Positions 52,568 to 60,249 of a stretch of DNA of 64,000 nucleotides are shown piece after piece. The stretch is from assembly GCA_902579825.1 (NCBI GenBank), contig CACHII010000004.1, positions 23,482 to 87,481 of the forward strand, read 5' to 3'. Below the pieces are notes generated by a model. That model was given only the letters and a program-made list of their open reading frames with translations, did not search any database and was not told the origin of the DNA. Numbering within the stretch: position 1 is the first letter of the stretch; the number at the start of each line of letters is the position of its first letter. The DNA is from an uncultured SAR86 cluster bacterium. Lineage in GTDB: Bacteria > Pseudomonadota > Gammaproteobacteria > Magnimaribacterales > D2472. Made by a program: the position numbers and the translations under genes.

Positions 52568-52780
52568 TTACCAATCTGATTTAAAAAAGTTGAAATATTT
52601 TGGGGAAGACACGCCTGCATAACTTTTTCTCATACAATATTTGAGTCTGCCATTTTCATATCTGTAAACATATGCTCCTAATGGACCCCATGCCCTGAGA
52701 CATACTTCAAATACTTCATCTCCATAGTCGTGAATCCATAGATTTTTGTTCACTTCAATAGTTTTTCTGGTGTTTTTCAT
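52568..52780 (-). CDS. Small protein of unknown function in the element (70 aa)
   Basis: 70 residues, ATG 52780 with a strong AGGAG ribosome site. Basic, aromatic-rich and soluble-looking (WIHDYGDEVFEVCLRAWGPL in the middle). No family recognised. It is divergent from the 100-aa gene across a 237-bp gap that holds the structured-RNA candidate. Confidence 0.6.
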   Translation of the reverse strand: MKNTRKTIEVNKNLWIHDYGDEVFEVCLRAWGPLGAYVYRYENGRLKYCMRKSYAGVSSPKYFNFFKSDW

Positions 52781-52813
52781 TTTTTCTCCTTTAATTGTTG
52801 ATTAACCACATCA

Positions 52814-53005
52814 CTTTTCCACCTTGCCGGAGTTGGCAGGTTGGAGGAGAACTTAATCTCACTCTTGATGTTCGATTATTATAGCAATCTTTAGATTGAA
52901 ATTCTTAATAAAATCCCCATATAAATAAGTGTAAAGAAAGAAATAAATTCCTTATTTCAGATTCCATTACTCACTTCAACTCACCTAATTTTGGGTGTGT
53001 TTTTT
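52814..53005 (+). ncRNA. Candidate structured RNA of the element
   Basis: 52814–52849 folds as a 15-bp stem with one mismatch and a 6-nt loop, and several of its pairs are G·U only if read rightward, so the structure fits a plus-strand RNA. It is markedly GC-rich for this region. About 130 nt further on, 52982–53005 is a hairpin plus T-run. Together they could be a ~190-nt RNA or a long structured leader of the 100-aa gene. No promoter was identified. Confidence 0.35.
52982..53005 (+). terminator. Rho-independent terminator-like hairpin
   Basis: CACCTA–ATTT–TGGGTG (6 bp with one T·G) followed 2 nt later by six T. It ends 12 nt before the start of the 100-aa gene, so it could be an attenuator for that gene or the end of an upstream RNA, including read-through from the metal operon. 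Confidence 0.5.
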
Positions 53006-53017
53006 ATGGAGAAAAAT

Positions 53018-53320
53018 ATGCAAGTATTTAAATGCGAAATTAATAATCCTAATGGAAAAATTAATCATAATGTTCATTGCGATTGGGATGATCAAGGTAA
53101 TCTACATTTTTGTGAACACGATCTAGGAGAAGGCGTTAGAGACTTTTGGGGAACCGATGAGTACGAATACTTTATGATGATTCATCAAAAAGATGTCGCA
53201 AAATTTGTTCTTTGTTCTTTTTGGAAAGGTTTTACTTTTGAAGAAAGATTTACTGTAAAAGACTTAAGAGATTTATGTGACGAATATGAAATAGAATACT
53301 CTACCGATAACTGGTTTTAG
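53018..53320 (+). CDS. Small acidic protein of unknown function in the element (100 aa)
   Basis: 100 residues from ATG 53018, with GGAG 6 nt upstream; an ATG at 53006 is in frame but lacks a ribosome site. Acidic and aromatic, with the segments GVRDFWGTDEYEYFMMIHQK and FTFEERFTVKDL. The D/EYEYF-then-helix pattern recalls small uncharacterised proteins of cyanobacteria and other bacteria, which I cannot name. The stop overlaps the next converging stop by 4 nt. Confidence 0.6.
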   Translation: MQVFKCEINNPNGKINHNVHCDWDDQGNLHFCEHDLGEGVRDFWGTDEYEYFMMIHQKDVAKFVLCSFWKGFTFEERFTVKDLRDLCDEYEIEYSTDNWF

Positions 53321-53685
53321 TTCATTTCAATTAGATAGTCATATTTTTTGAGGTTTTCTTTGAAGAAAGGAATAATTCTGTTATAAAAATATGCTTTTTT
53401 TCTTTTGATATATTGCGTCGAACCATAAATTTCTGTGTACTCATTAAACATTCTTTCGATACGTTCAATGTTTTCTGAATGTTGAATTGTCCAATTATTA
53501 ACATCATTTTTAAATCTTATATGGCGATAACTCTTTTTTGCTCTTTGATGTTCATATATAAAAATCTTCATAAGATGTGAGAAGTCATAAATACTATCTT
53601 TAATCTGTTTATTTATTATTCTTTCAAAATATTTTGCATTTGGATTATTAAATTTACCAAAAATACTCTCAACATTGGACATCAT
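53317..53685 (-). CDS. Helical protein of unknown function in the element (122 aa)
   Basis: 122 residues from ATG 53685 (ATG 53682 is adjacent). The frame extends into the tRNA gene, but a start there is implausible. Basic and helical (KAYFYNRIIPFFKENLKKYD near the end), with no cysteines and no recognised domain. The start is only 11 nt beyond the 3' end of tRNA-Phe on the same strand, so it may be transcribed by read-through from the tRNA promoter. Confidence 0.55.
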   Translation of the reverse strand: MMSNVESIFGKFNNPNAKYFERIINKQIKDSIYDFSHLMKIFIYEHQRAKKSYRHIRFKNDVNNWTIQHSENIERIERMFNEYTEIYGSTQYIKRKKAYFYNRIIPFFKENLKKYDYLIEMN

Positions 53686-53695
53686 TACTAAATCA

Positions 53696-53771
53696 TGGTG
53701 CCCAGAGGTGGGATCGAACCACCGACACAAGGATTTTCAGTCCTTTGCTCTACCAACTGAGCTATCTGGGC
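53696..53771 (-). tRNA. tRNA-Phe (GAA)
   Basis: 76 nt including an encoded CCA. Acceptor arms GCCCAGA and TCTGGGC pair, the D-arm holds AGCTCAGTTGGTAGAGC, the anticodon loop CTGAAAA places GAA at 53738–53736, and the T-arm has GGTTCGATCC. The 3' part from position 27 on is repeated at 52448–52498, so this gene has apparently served as an integration site and been rebuilt intact. Confidence 0.97.
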
Positions 53772-53827
53772 TTGAATTGAACAATGGATTATAGGCAAGT
53801 TTGTAAATATTGTCATTAAGTAAAAAC

Positions 53828-56431
53828 TTAAGAGCGAACTCTTTCATTGTTGGGATCATATAAAGATCCCTTACCAACAATTTGCACAGTGATTGGATAA
53901 ACTCCATCACCATCTTCATTGAAATACTCAATCAGTAACTGTTTGCCTTGAATTGCAAATTCTTTTGGCAAGTAACCCATAACAACAAATTTTTTGATGG
54001 AGGGACAGTAAGACATTCCAGTCGTATAAGATCTTCTGCCTTTAATATCTAAAGGTACTTCACCTGTAGCAGGATCGATAATTGGAGATATACCAACAGG
54101 ATATCTCGGAACACCTGATACGTTTAAATCATCTATTGTCATGGTGCATAAGATGGCACACGGATCCTCTTCACGATGAGATAAGTGAGCAGCTTTACCA
54201 TGAAAGTCAGCTTCTTTTACTAGCGGTCTTTGAATGGCTGCCTCAATAGCAGTATATTCTATTTCAAGATCAGCTCCTTGAAGTCTAAAACTTTTTTCAA
54301 GACGTCTACTATTTGCATATGTTTCGATACCAACTGGGACTACTCCAACTTCAAGCAGCGAATCGTAAAGCGCTAAACCATCATCTTTGTTATTGTTAAA
54401 GTAAATCTCCCAACCACTTTCTCCGACATATGAAATTCTTGCCGCCCAAACGTCAACTTTTTTACCACCCGATAAATTAAGTGTTAAATTTTTTGCGGTA
54501 GCAAATGGAAAATTTTGAATATCAATCTCATTTGGGTCTATAAAATTTCCTAAAGCATTTACAGCTTTTGGTCCCCATAGACCTAGTGTTGCTATGTCAT
54601 GAGTTTTAATATTTATGTCGGCATTCAGTCCGTTGTCATCTCTGTAATTACGTAAAGTAACCCAGTCACGATTTCCATCAGCACCACCGGTTACAACTCT
54701 ATAGCTATCGACTCCCAAGCGAGAGATAGTAAGATCAGCATGGACCCCGCCATCTTCATCTAAAAAGTTTGTATAAATAACTTTACCTTCCGGAGTATTG
54801 CCTCCAACTTTAGCAACTGAAAGGTATTCCAACATATGCTCAGCATCTGGACCTTTGATATCCATAATAGGGAAGTGAGATAAGTTAATCATGCCGACTG
54901 AATCACTCATTGCTAGGTGTTCAGCATTAGCAATATCATAGGGTACATGACGAGTATCCCATTCGTTTTCTCTTAGTGGTACTTCTTTTATATATTGCTC
55001 AAGTTTTTCCCTGTTACTGGTGTATGCAAGCGCTCTTTCCCATCCTGCAACCTCATTTTCAAAGTGGCCACCCAGCTCTTTTTCTCTTTCATAAAATGGG
55101 CTTACAAACATTTCTCTTTGGGTAATATATGGTTCTCTAGGATGAACAGCAGGTGTATAGATAGTTTGAGAGTTTTCAAATGCTCTTGTTTTTACATATT
55201 CTTTTTCTTTTTGATGTGGATAAAATCTAGATATGTCGAACGAATGCATATCCACTTGAGTTTTACCATTGACCATCGCTTCAGCACATAATCTGGCGCA
55301 ACCAGGACCATCTTTTACCCAAACAGCTTCGCACAACCAAAATCCTCTTACTTCAGGACTTTCACCAATTAAAGATCCTGCATCAGCTGTTACAGAAAGA
55401 AGCCCATTAAATGAACTTTTTTCATCCCAACCTAATTCACTAAGGATTGGTGTTGTTTCAAAAGCTTTTTCAAGAGGCTCTGCGATCTCCTCGAGCTCTA
55501 GATATCTCATTGAATCAGACAACATAGTTTTATCAGGATTTCCTATGTCATTAGGATCAACTAACCTTGGATTTTTGTCTTCATAAAACCCCCATTCGAG
55601 CATGCCACCATGAAATTTTCCAGTGTCTCTGACATATGCCGAATTGCCCTGATCTCTTAATAGGGGATAAACAAGCATTTCTTCAGTATCTTGAATATCT
55701 TCGTATGGTCCAAAAAACAAGAGCGGATGCTCTACAGGCATTAATGGAACACCGACTCCTGCCATGTCTCCCATCAAAGGTCCCCAGATTCCTGAGGCAA
55801 TAACAACTTTATTAGTTTTAATAGTTCCTTTGTCGGTTTTGACTGCAACAATTTTTCCATTATCTGTTTCAAATCCCGTAGCTGGAGTATTTGTAAATGT
55901 TTTCAGAGCGCCTTTCTCTTTTGCAGTTTCTACAGCAAAATTAACTACTTCTTGTGATCTTGGAACAACGAGACCTGCGTCGGGATCCCACATAGCACCA
56001 ATCATAGAATTTTCTTCAAGCAAAGGAAATTTTTCAACTGCTTCAGCTGCAGATATTAATTTTACGTTTGTACCAAATGCTTTTCCTGATGCAACTTTTC
56101 GCTTAAGCTCTTCCCATCTCTCTTCATCACCCTTACGGCAAATTTCAAGGCCACCTTTTTTTAAAAAGAATCCATTATCTTCATAAAATTTTCTGCTGAA
56201 TGCAGTAGTCCAGCAGCCTAATTTGTCATGAGTAGTGTTATAGACAAAATCAGATGCATGAGCAGTTGAAGCAATATCAGAGGGGATGATAGTAGACTTC
56301 TCTAAACCTATAATATTTGTTTCACCAAGCTCTGCTAGCCAATATGCCAACATAGATCCCACTATGCCGCCAACCCCGACAATAACTACATTTGCTTCAT
56401 CTGGAAATTTTGATTTTGTATCGTTGCTCAT
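53828..56431 (-). CDS. Dimethylglycine/sarcosine dehydrogenase-like FAD enzyme with GcvT domain
   Basis: 867 residues with the four-part layout of dimethylglycine dehydrogenase. An N-terminal DAO-type FAD domain (GVGGIVGSMLAYWLAELG near 18–35, and a His in STAHASDF at the place where relatives bind FAD covalently) is followed by the FAO linker domain (about 375–430), then GcvT (about 430–730) and its C-terminal barrel. It would oxidatively demethylate N-methylglycines and hand the one-carbon unit to tetrahydrofolate. Substrate choice between dimethylglycine and sarcosine is not decidable by eye. Confidence 0.9.
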   Translation of the reverse strand: MSNDTKSKFPDEANVVIVGVGGIVGSMLAYWLAELGETNIIGLEKSTIIPSDIASTAHASDFVYNTTHDKLGCWTTAFSRKFYEDNGFFLKKGGLEICRKGDEERWEELKRKVASGKAFGTNVKLISAAEAVEKFPLLEENSMIGAMWDPDAGLVVPRSQEVVNFAVETAKEKGALKTFTNTPATGFETDNGKIVAVKTDKGTIKTNKVVIASGIWGPLMGDMAGVGVPLMPVEHPLLFFGPYEDIQDTEEMLVYPLLRDQGNSAYVRDTGKFHGGMLEWGFYEDKNPRLVDPNDIGNPDKTMLSDSMRYLELEEIAEPLEKAFETTPILSELGWDEKSSFNGLLSVTADAGSLIGESPEVRGFWLCEAVWVKDGPGCARLCAEAMVNGKTQVDMHSFDISRFYPHQKEKEYVKTRAFENSQTIYTPAVHPREPYITQREMFVSPFYEREKELGGHFENEVAGWERALAYTSNREKLEQYIKEVPLRENEWDTRHVPYDIANAEHLAMSDSVGMINLSHFPIMDIKGPDAEHMLEYLSVAKVGGNTPEGKVIYTNFLDEDGGVHADLTISRLGVDSYRVVTGGADGNRDWVTLRNYRDDNGLNADINIKTHDIATLGLWGPKAVNALGNFIDPNEIDIQNFPFATAKNLTLNLSGGKKVDVWAARISYVGESGWEIYFNNNKDDGLALYDSLLEVGVVPVGIETYANSRRLEKSFRLQGADLEIEYTAIEAAIQRPLVKEADFHGKAAHLSHREEDPCAILCTMTIDDLNVSGVPRYPVGISPIIDPATGEVPLDIKGRRSYTTGMSYCPSIKKFVVMGYLPKEFAIQGKQLLIEYFNEDGDGVYPITVQIVGKGSLYDPNNERVRS

Positions 56432-56556
56432 AGAATTATCCCCAAGGCTTCTGTAAGAAAATTAAACTCTATTTTATATCCATTGTAAATCAAAAAATTT
56501 TGTGTTTTTTTAATAATATTGAGACTTAATTTTTAAGTATCTATCAGGATTTTTTA

Positions 56557-56826
56557 TTAGTCTAAAGACTTGAAACCAGCAGCTGATTCGTAGTCTTCAT
56601 TATTGAAGAATTTCTCCATTTGTTCTTGAAGCCATTTTCTATTTTCAGGGTTGGACATATCTAAATGCTTTTCATTAATTAGAGTTGTTTGATGTGATTT
56701 CCACATTTCCCATGCTTCTTCTGAAACTGAATTCATTATTTCAACACCTTTTGGACCTGGCATCGGTGGTATTTCTAATGCAGGCAGCTCTTTGTTGAGC
56801 TTTTTACATAAAATTTTCTTAGACAT
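56557..56826 (-). CDS. yggX: YggX iron-trafficking protein
   Basis: 89 residues, matching YggX in size and in the cysteine near the start (KILCKKLNKE), PPMPGPKG, EEAWEMWKSHQTTLINEKHL and the acidic tail. In enterobacteria YggX protects iron–sulfur proteins from oxidation. It overlaps mutY by 8 nt, the usual mutY–yggX pair, and MutY itself carries an iron–sulfur cluster. Confidence 0.94.
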   Translation of the reverse strand: MSKKILCKKLNKELPALEIPPMPGPKGVEIMNSVSEEAWEMWKSHQTTLINEKHLDMSNPENRKWLQEQMEKFFNNEDYESAAGFKSLD

Positions 56827-57823
56827 AATTTTCTATTATAGTCTTTATCGGTTTTGGTAAACCATAATTATTAATATCATCTTTAGTTATCCACTGGTGT
56901 GTAAGATTTGTTTTGATTTTAAATGGCGCACTATATTCAAAAATTTCTATAGTAATTTCCAGATTAAGATGAGATAAAGCATGATTAATATTTTTAATTT
57001 TTGTTTTCTTTGGTTTTTTAAAAATCATTTCTTTTTTTGAGTTTTCATTATCAAATGGAACCCATAAGCTTTCCCAAAAAGTTTTTTCTTCCTTTTTAAA
57101 TAAAAGAAATGATTGTTTAGAGTGAGCAAGAGTAAAATTTATTTTTTTTATTGATTTTTTTTTATGTTTTTTAGGAGCTTGGATTGAAGTTTGAAAAGCA
57201 CTATTGCAAATTTTCACAACAGGACAACTTTGACATTCTGGTTCTCTTACAGAGCAAGCAGTAGCTCCTAGATCCATAATTCCTTGAGTATAAGCAAAAA
57301 TATTATTTTTAGGAGTAAGCATTTCTGAAAGCTTCCAAAGTTTTTTTTCATTCTTCTTAATGTTCTCAAATCTTGATATAACTCTTTTAACATTTGCATC
57401 TAATATAGGATAGGGTTCTTGATAAGCAAGGGACATTATTGCGCCTGCAGTTGACTTACCAATTCCTGGCAAAGCTATTAAATCTTCAAATTTTTTAGGG
57501 AATATATTTTTATAGTCATGCTTAATGATTTCCTTTGTTTTATATATATTTTTGGCTCTTCTATAAAATCCTAAACCGGTCCAAAGTGCTAAAATCTCAT
57601 CTTCAGAAGCAATAGATAAAGATTTTAAGTTTGGATATTTATTTATAAATCTTTTAAAGAATGGAATAACAGTTTGAACTTGAGTTTGCTGAAGCATGAT
57701 TTCAGAGATCCAAATTCGATATGGGGTAATTTGTTTCCTCCAAGGCAAATGGTCTCTTCCATTAACAAGATACCAATCAGAGATAAGTTTAGAAAATTTA
57801 TTATTTTTAGTTGCGTTATTCAA
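56819..57823 (-). CDS. mutY: Adenine DNA glycosylase MutY
   Basis: 334 residues. Helix–hairpin–helix LPGIGKSTAGAIMSLA with the catalytic Asp in LDANVKR, MLQQTQVQTVI near residue 43, the 4Fe-4S cysteines in ACSVREPECQSCPVVKIC, and a C-terminal NUDIX-like domain that recognises 8-oxoG. It removes A mispaired with 8-oxoG. The start is TTG at 57823, overlapping gpmA by 8 nt; no in-frame ATG precedes the conserved start. Confidence 0.95.
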   Translation of the reverse strand: MNNATKNNKFSKLISDWYLVNGRDHLPWRKQITPYRIWISEIMLQQTQVQTVIPFFKRFINKYPNLKSLSIASEDEILALWTGLGFYRRAKNIYKTKEIIKHDYKNIFPKKFEDLIALPGIGKSTAGAIMSLAYQEPYPILDANVKRVISRFENIKKNEKKLWKLSEMLTPKNNIFAYTQGIMDLGATACSVREPECQSCPVVKICNSAFQTSIQAPKKHKKKSIKKINFTLAHSKQSFLLFKKEEKTFWESLWVPFDNENSKKEMIFKKPKKTKIKNINHALSHLNLEITIEIFEYSAPFKIKTNLTHQWITKDDINNYGLPKPIKTIIENYV

Positions 57824-58439
57824 TTAAGCTTTTCTTATACATGACCTTACCATCTTCATTAAATCGATAATGTATTGGTGCGCCAGTTGGTATTTCTAAC
57901 TTTACTATATCTTCATCAGAAACTTTATCTAAGTATTTTATTAATGATCTAAGTGAATTTCCGTGAGCTGCAACGAGAACATTCATATCGTGCATAAGCA
58001 TTGGATGAATTTCATTTAAATAATATGGTAGAACTCTATCCCCAGTCTCTTTCAAAGTTTCTCCTCCAGGAGGACCTAGTTCATAAGATCTTCTCCAAGT
58101 TTGGACTAACTCTTCACCCCATTTTTGTTTACATTCATCTTTATTCATGCCCTGAAGATCACCGTAAAATCTTTCATTAAGAGCTTTATTTTCTATAATC
58201 TTGATTTCTTTTTGATTAATAGTTTTTAAAATAATTGTACCTGTTAATTGAGCTCTAATGAGTGCAGAAGTAAATAAACAGTCAAAATTAATATTCAAAT
58301 CATTAATCAGATTACCTGCATTTTGTGCTTCTTTCTTTCCTGTTTCAGTTAAACCAGGATTCTCCCATCCAGTGAAAAGATTTTTTGCATTCCATTCGCT
58401 TTGACCATGCCGAACTAAAATAAGATTTCTTTTTTTCAT
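57816..58439 (-). CDS. gpmA: 2,3-bisphosphoglycerate-dependent phosphoglycerate mutase
   Basis: 207 residues of the histidine-phosphatase superfamily: LVRHGQSEWNAKNLFTGW with the phospho-His near residue 11, NERFYGDLQGMNK, and AAHGNSLRSL with the second His. It is shorter than E. coli GpmA (250), lacking part of the C-terminal region, as in the compact bacterial form. It interconverts 3- and 2-phosphoglycerate in glycolysis. Confidence 0.93.
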   Translation of the reverse strand: MKKRNLILVRHGQSEWNAKNLFTGWENPGLTETGKKEAQNAGNLINDLNINFDCLFTSALIRAQLTGTIILKTINQKEIKIIENKALNERFYGDLQGMNKDECKQKWGEELVQTWRRSYELGPPGGETLKETGDRVLPYYLNEIHPMLMHDMNVLVAAHGNSLRSLIKYLDKVSDEDIVKLEIPTGAPIHYRFNEDGKVMYKKSLIE

Positions 58440-58471
58440 AATTCCTGTCCATTTTAATAGATAATATACAA

Positions 58472-58876
58472 ATGGAACTAATTAATTTTTTAATAGATCG
58501 TTTTTATCTTTCTGTCCCATTATTAGTAGTAATAGTTTTATTATTAATTTCTAGTTCAAAAAAAGGAGGCCTAAAAATATCATCTCAAAAATTAATTCTT
58601 ATGAGTAATAAAGACGAATCACTAATTATTGATCTAAGAGATTCAGAGTCATTTAATGCTGGTCACATAACAGCATCTATAAACATTCCACTGAGTGATT
58701 TATCAAGAAGAATAAATGAGATTAAACATAATAAAAAATCTATTATCTTAGTATGCGAAACGGGGAGCTCATCACCGAATGCTGGTGAAACTCTTAAGAA
58801 AGAAGGTTATAAGGATATTTATATATTAAGAGGAGGTATTAACCAGTGGAAAATGGATAATCTTCCTTTAGTTTAG
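58472..58876 (+). CDS. Membrane-anchored rhodanese-like protein
   Basis: 134 residues with one N-terminal membrane helix (about 10–27) and a rhodanese domain (about 38–132): LIIDLRDSESFNAGHITAS, active-site loop VCETGSSS with its cysteine, and LRGGINQW. It resembles E. coli YibN. Sulfur-transfer role inferred from the family. It is divergent from gpmA, and its stop overlaps the ntrC stop by 4 nt. Confidence 0.9.
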   Translation: MELINFLIDRFYLSVPLLVVIVLLLISSSKKGGLKISSQKLILMSNKDESLIIDLRDSESFNAGHITASINIPLSDLSRRINEIKHNKKSIILVCETGSSSPNAGETLKKEGYKDIYILRGGINQWKMDNLPLV

Positions 58877-60249
58877 ATACCATGCTCTTTCATTTTCTTT
58901 GACAAAGTATTTCTACCCCATCCTAAGATTTGCGCAGCATCATTTTTCTTTCCATTAGATCTCTCTAATGCAATTTTGATAAGCATCTTTTCAATTTTTG
59001 TGATTGCAATTTCTGAAAGACCAGAATCAATATTCATAGAAACGTTTTTTAACCAATTTTGCATGCCATCTTCCCATGATGAAGATGGAATATCACTAAT
59101 TTCAAATTCTTTGACTTCAGTTGGCAAATCTTGAACCTTTACATTTTGCGACGGAGACATCAGCGTTAACCAATAACAAATATTTTCTAATTGCCTTACA
59201 TTGCCAGGCCAGTCATATTTATTCATTATATTCATAGCTTCGTCTGATATTACTCTTAAATCTTCATCAAGTGAGTCTGAATAATTTTTAAGGAAATATT
59301 TTGATAAATCTGATATATCATCTTTTCTGTCTCTCAATGGCGGTACTTCAATCTTGATAACATTTAATCTATAAAATAAATCTTCTCTAAAATTCTTTTG
59401 TGAAACTAAGTTATTAAGATTTTGATGAGTTGCAGCAATGATTCTGACGTCCACTTTTATAGGCTTGTCTCCACCAACTCTATAAAATTCTTTATTAGAA
59501 AGCACTCTTAATAATCTTGTTTGAGAGTCAAGGGGCATGTCTCCAATTTCATCTAAAAAAAGTGTACCACCGTTAGCTTGCTCAAATCTTCCTATTCTTT
59601 TATCAACTGCACCAGTGAAAGATCCTTTCTCGTGTCCGAAAAGTTCCGATTCAACTAATTCTTTTGGAATGTCTGCCATATTTAAAGCAATAAATGGCAT
59701 ATCATATCTTGGACTATTCTTATGGAGAGATTTAGCAATTAATTCTTTACCAGTTCCGGATTCTCCTTGAATTAGAACGGTAGCAATGGTGCTTGAAAGT
59801 TTACCAATTGCCCTAAAGACATCTTGCATTGCTTGAGACTCACCGATAATATCTAATTTATTTTCTACTTTAAGGCCTTTTGTTTTTGGCTTATCTTCAA
59901 GTGCACGGTTGATAATTTCAGTTGCTTCTTCTAAATCAAAGGGTTTTGGAATGTATTCGAAGGCTCCTCCACCAAAGGATTCCACTGCAGCTTGCATATC
60001 AGCAAAAGCTGTCATCACTATGACAGGTATATTTTCGTAATTATTGTTAATGTGCTTAAGTAAGTCATAACCAAGCATGCCAGGCATTTGTAAGTCAGTA
60101 ATAATTAAATCCGGTGGGCCTTTATCAAGATTTTTTAACAAATCATCAGCCGAACTAAAACTTTTAGTTTTAAAGCCAGCACTTGATAAACTTTCTGCTA
60201 AGACGAGTCTAATAGCTTCATCATCATCTGCAATCCAAATATTATGCAA
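58873..60249 (-). CDS. glnG: Nitrogen regulation response regulator NtrC
   Basis: 458 residues: receiver domain (1–120, phospho-acceptor Asp52 in IITDLQMPG), sigma-54 AAA+ domain (about 135–360) with Walker A GESGTGKE and LFLDEIGDM, and a C-terminal Fis-type helix-turn-helix (KKNDAAQILGWGRNTLSKKM). The sigma-54 contact loop reads GSFTGA rather than the usual GAFTGA. It activates sigma-54 promoters; one fits upstream of the GSII gene nearby. It overlaps ntrB by 8 nt. Confidence 0.95.
   Translation of the reverse strand: MHNIWIADDDEAIRLVLAESLSSAGFKTKSFSSADDLLKNLDKGPPDLIITDLQMPGMLGYDLLKHINNNYENIPVIVMTAFADMQAAVESFGGGAFEYIPKPFDLEEATEIINRALEDKPKTKGLKVENKLDIIGESQAMQDVFRAIGKLSSTIATVLIQGESGTGKELIAKSLHKNSPRYDMPFIALNMADIPKELVESELFGHEKGSFTGAVDKRIGRFEQANGGTLFLDEIGDMPLDSQTRLLRVLSNKEFYRVGGDKPIKVDVRIIAATHQNLNNLVSQKNFREDLFYRLNVIKIEVPPLRDRKDDISDLSKYFLKNYSDSLDEDLRVISDEAMNIMNKYDWPGNVRQLENICYWLTLMSPSQNVKVQDLPTEVKEFEISDIPSSSWEDGMQNWLKNVSMNIDSGLSEIAITKIEKMLIKIALERSNGKKNDAAQILGWGRNTLSKKMKEHGI

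Larger units (their letters stand above)
52448..53745. mobile_element. Mini integrated element bounded by tRNA-Phe direct repeats (1,247-bp unit)
   Basis: The 51-bp sequence covering tRNA-Phe from the anticodon stem to the CCA end occurs at 53695–53745, inside the intact tRNA gene, and again, identical and in the same orientation, at 52448–52498. The tRNA reads leftward, so the intact gene, then the insert, then the orphan 3' part is the normal arrangement after site-specific recombination at a tRNA 3' end. The insert carries three short unknown genes, a strong hairpin and a tandem repeat, but no integrase frame. It is either a deletion remnant or a non-autonomous element. Confidence 0.75.

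Noticed and set aside
53737..53931. 64-codon minus-strand frame running through tRNA-Phe
   Set aside because: It overlaps both the tRNA and the end of the flavoprotein gene, so it cannot be a real gene.
54995..56186. Plus-strand frames of 98–140 codons opposite the dimethylglycine dehydrogenase-like gene
   Set aside because: Antisense shadows of a conserved flavoprotein.
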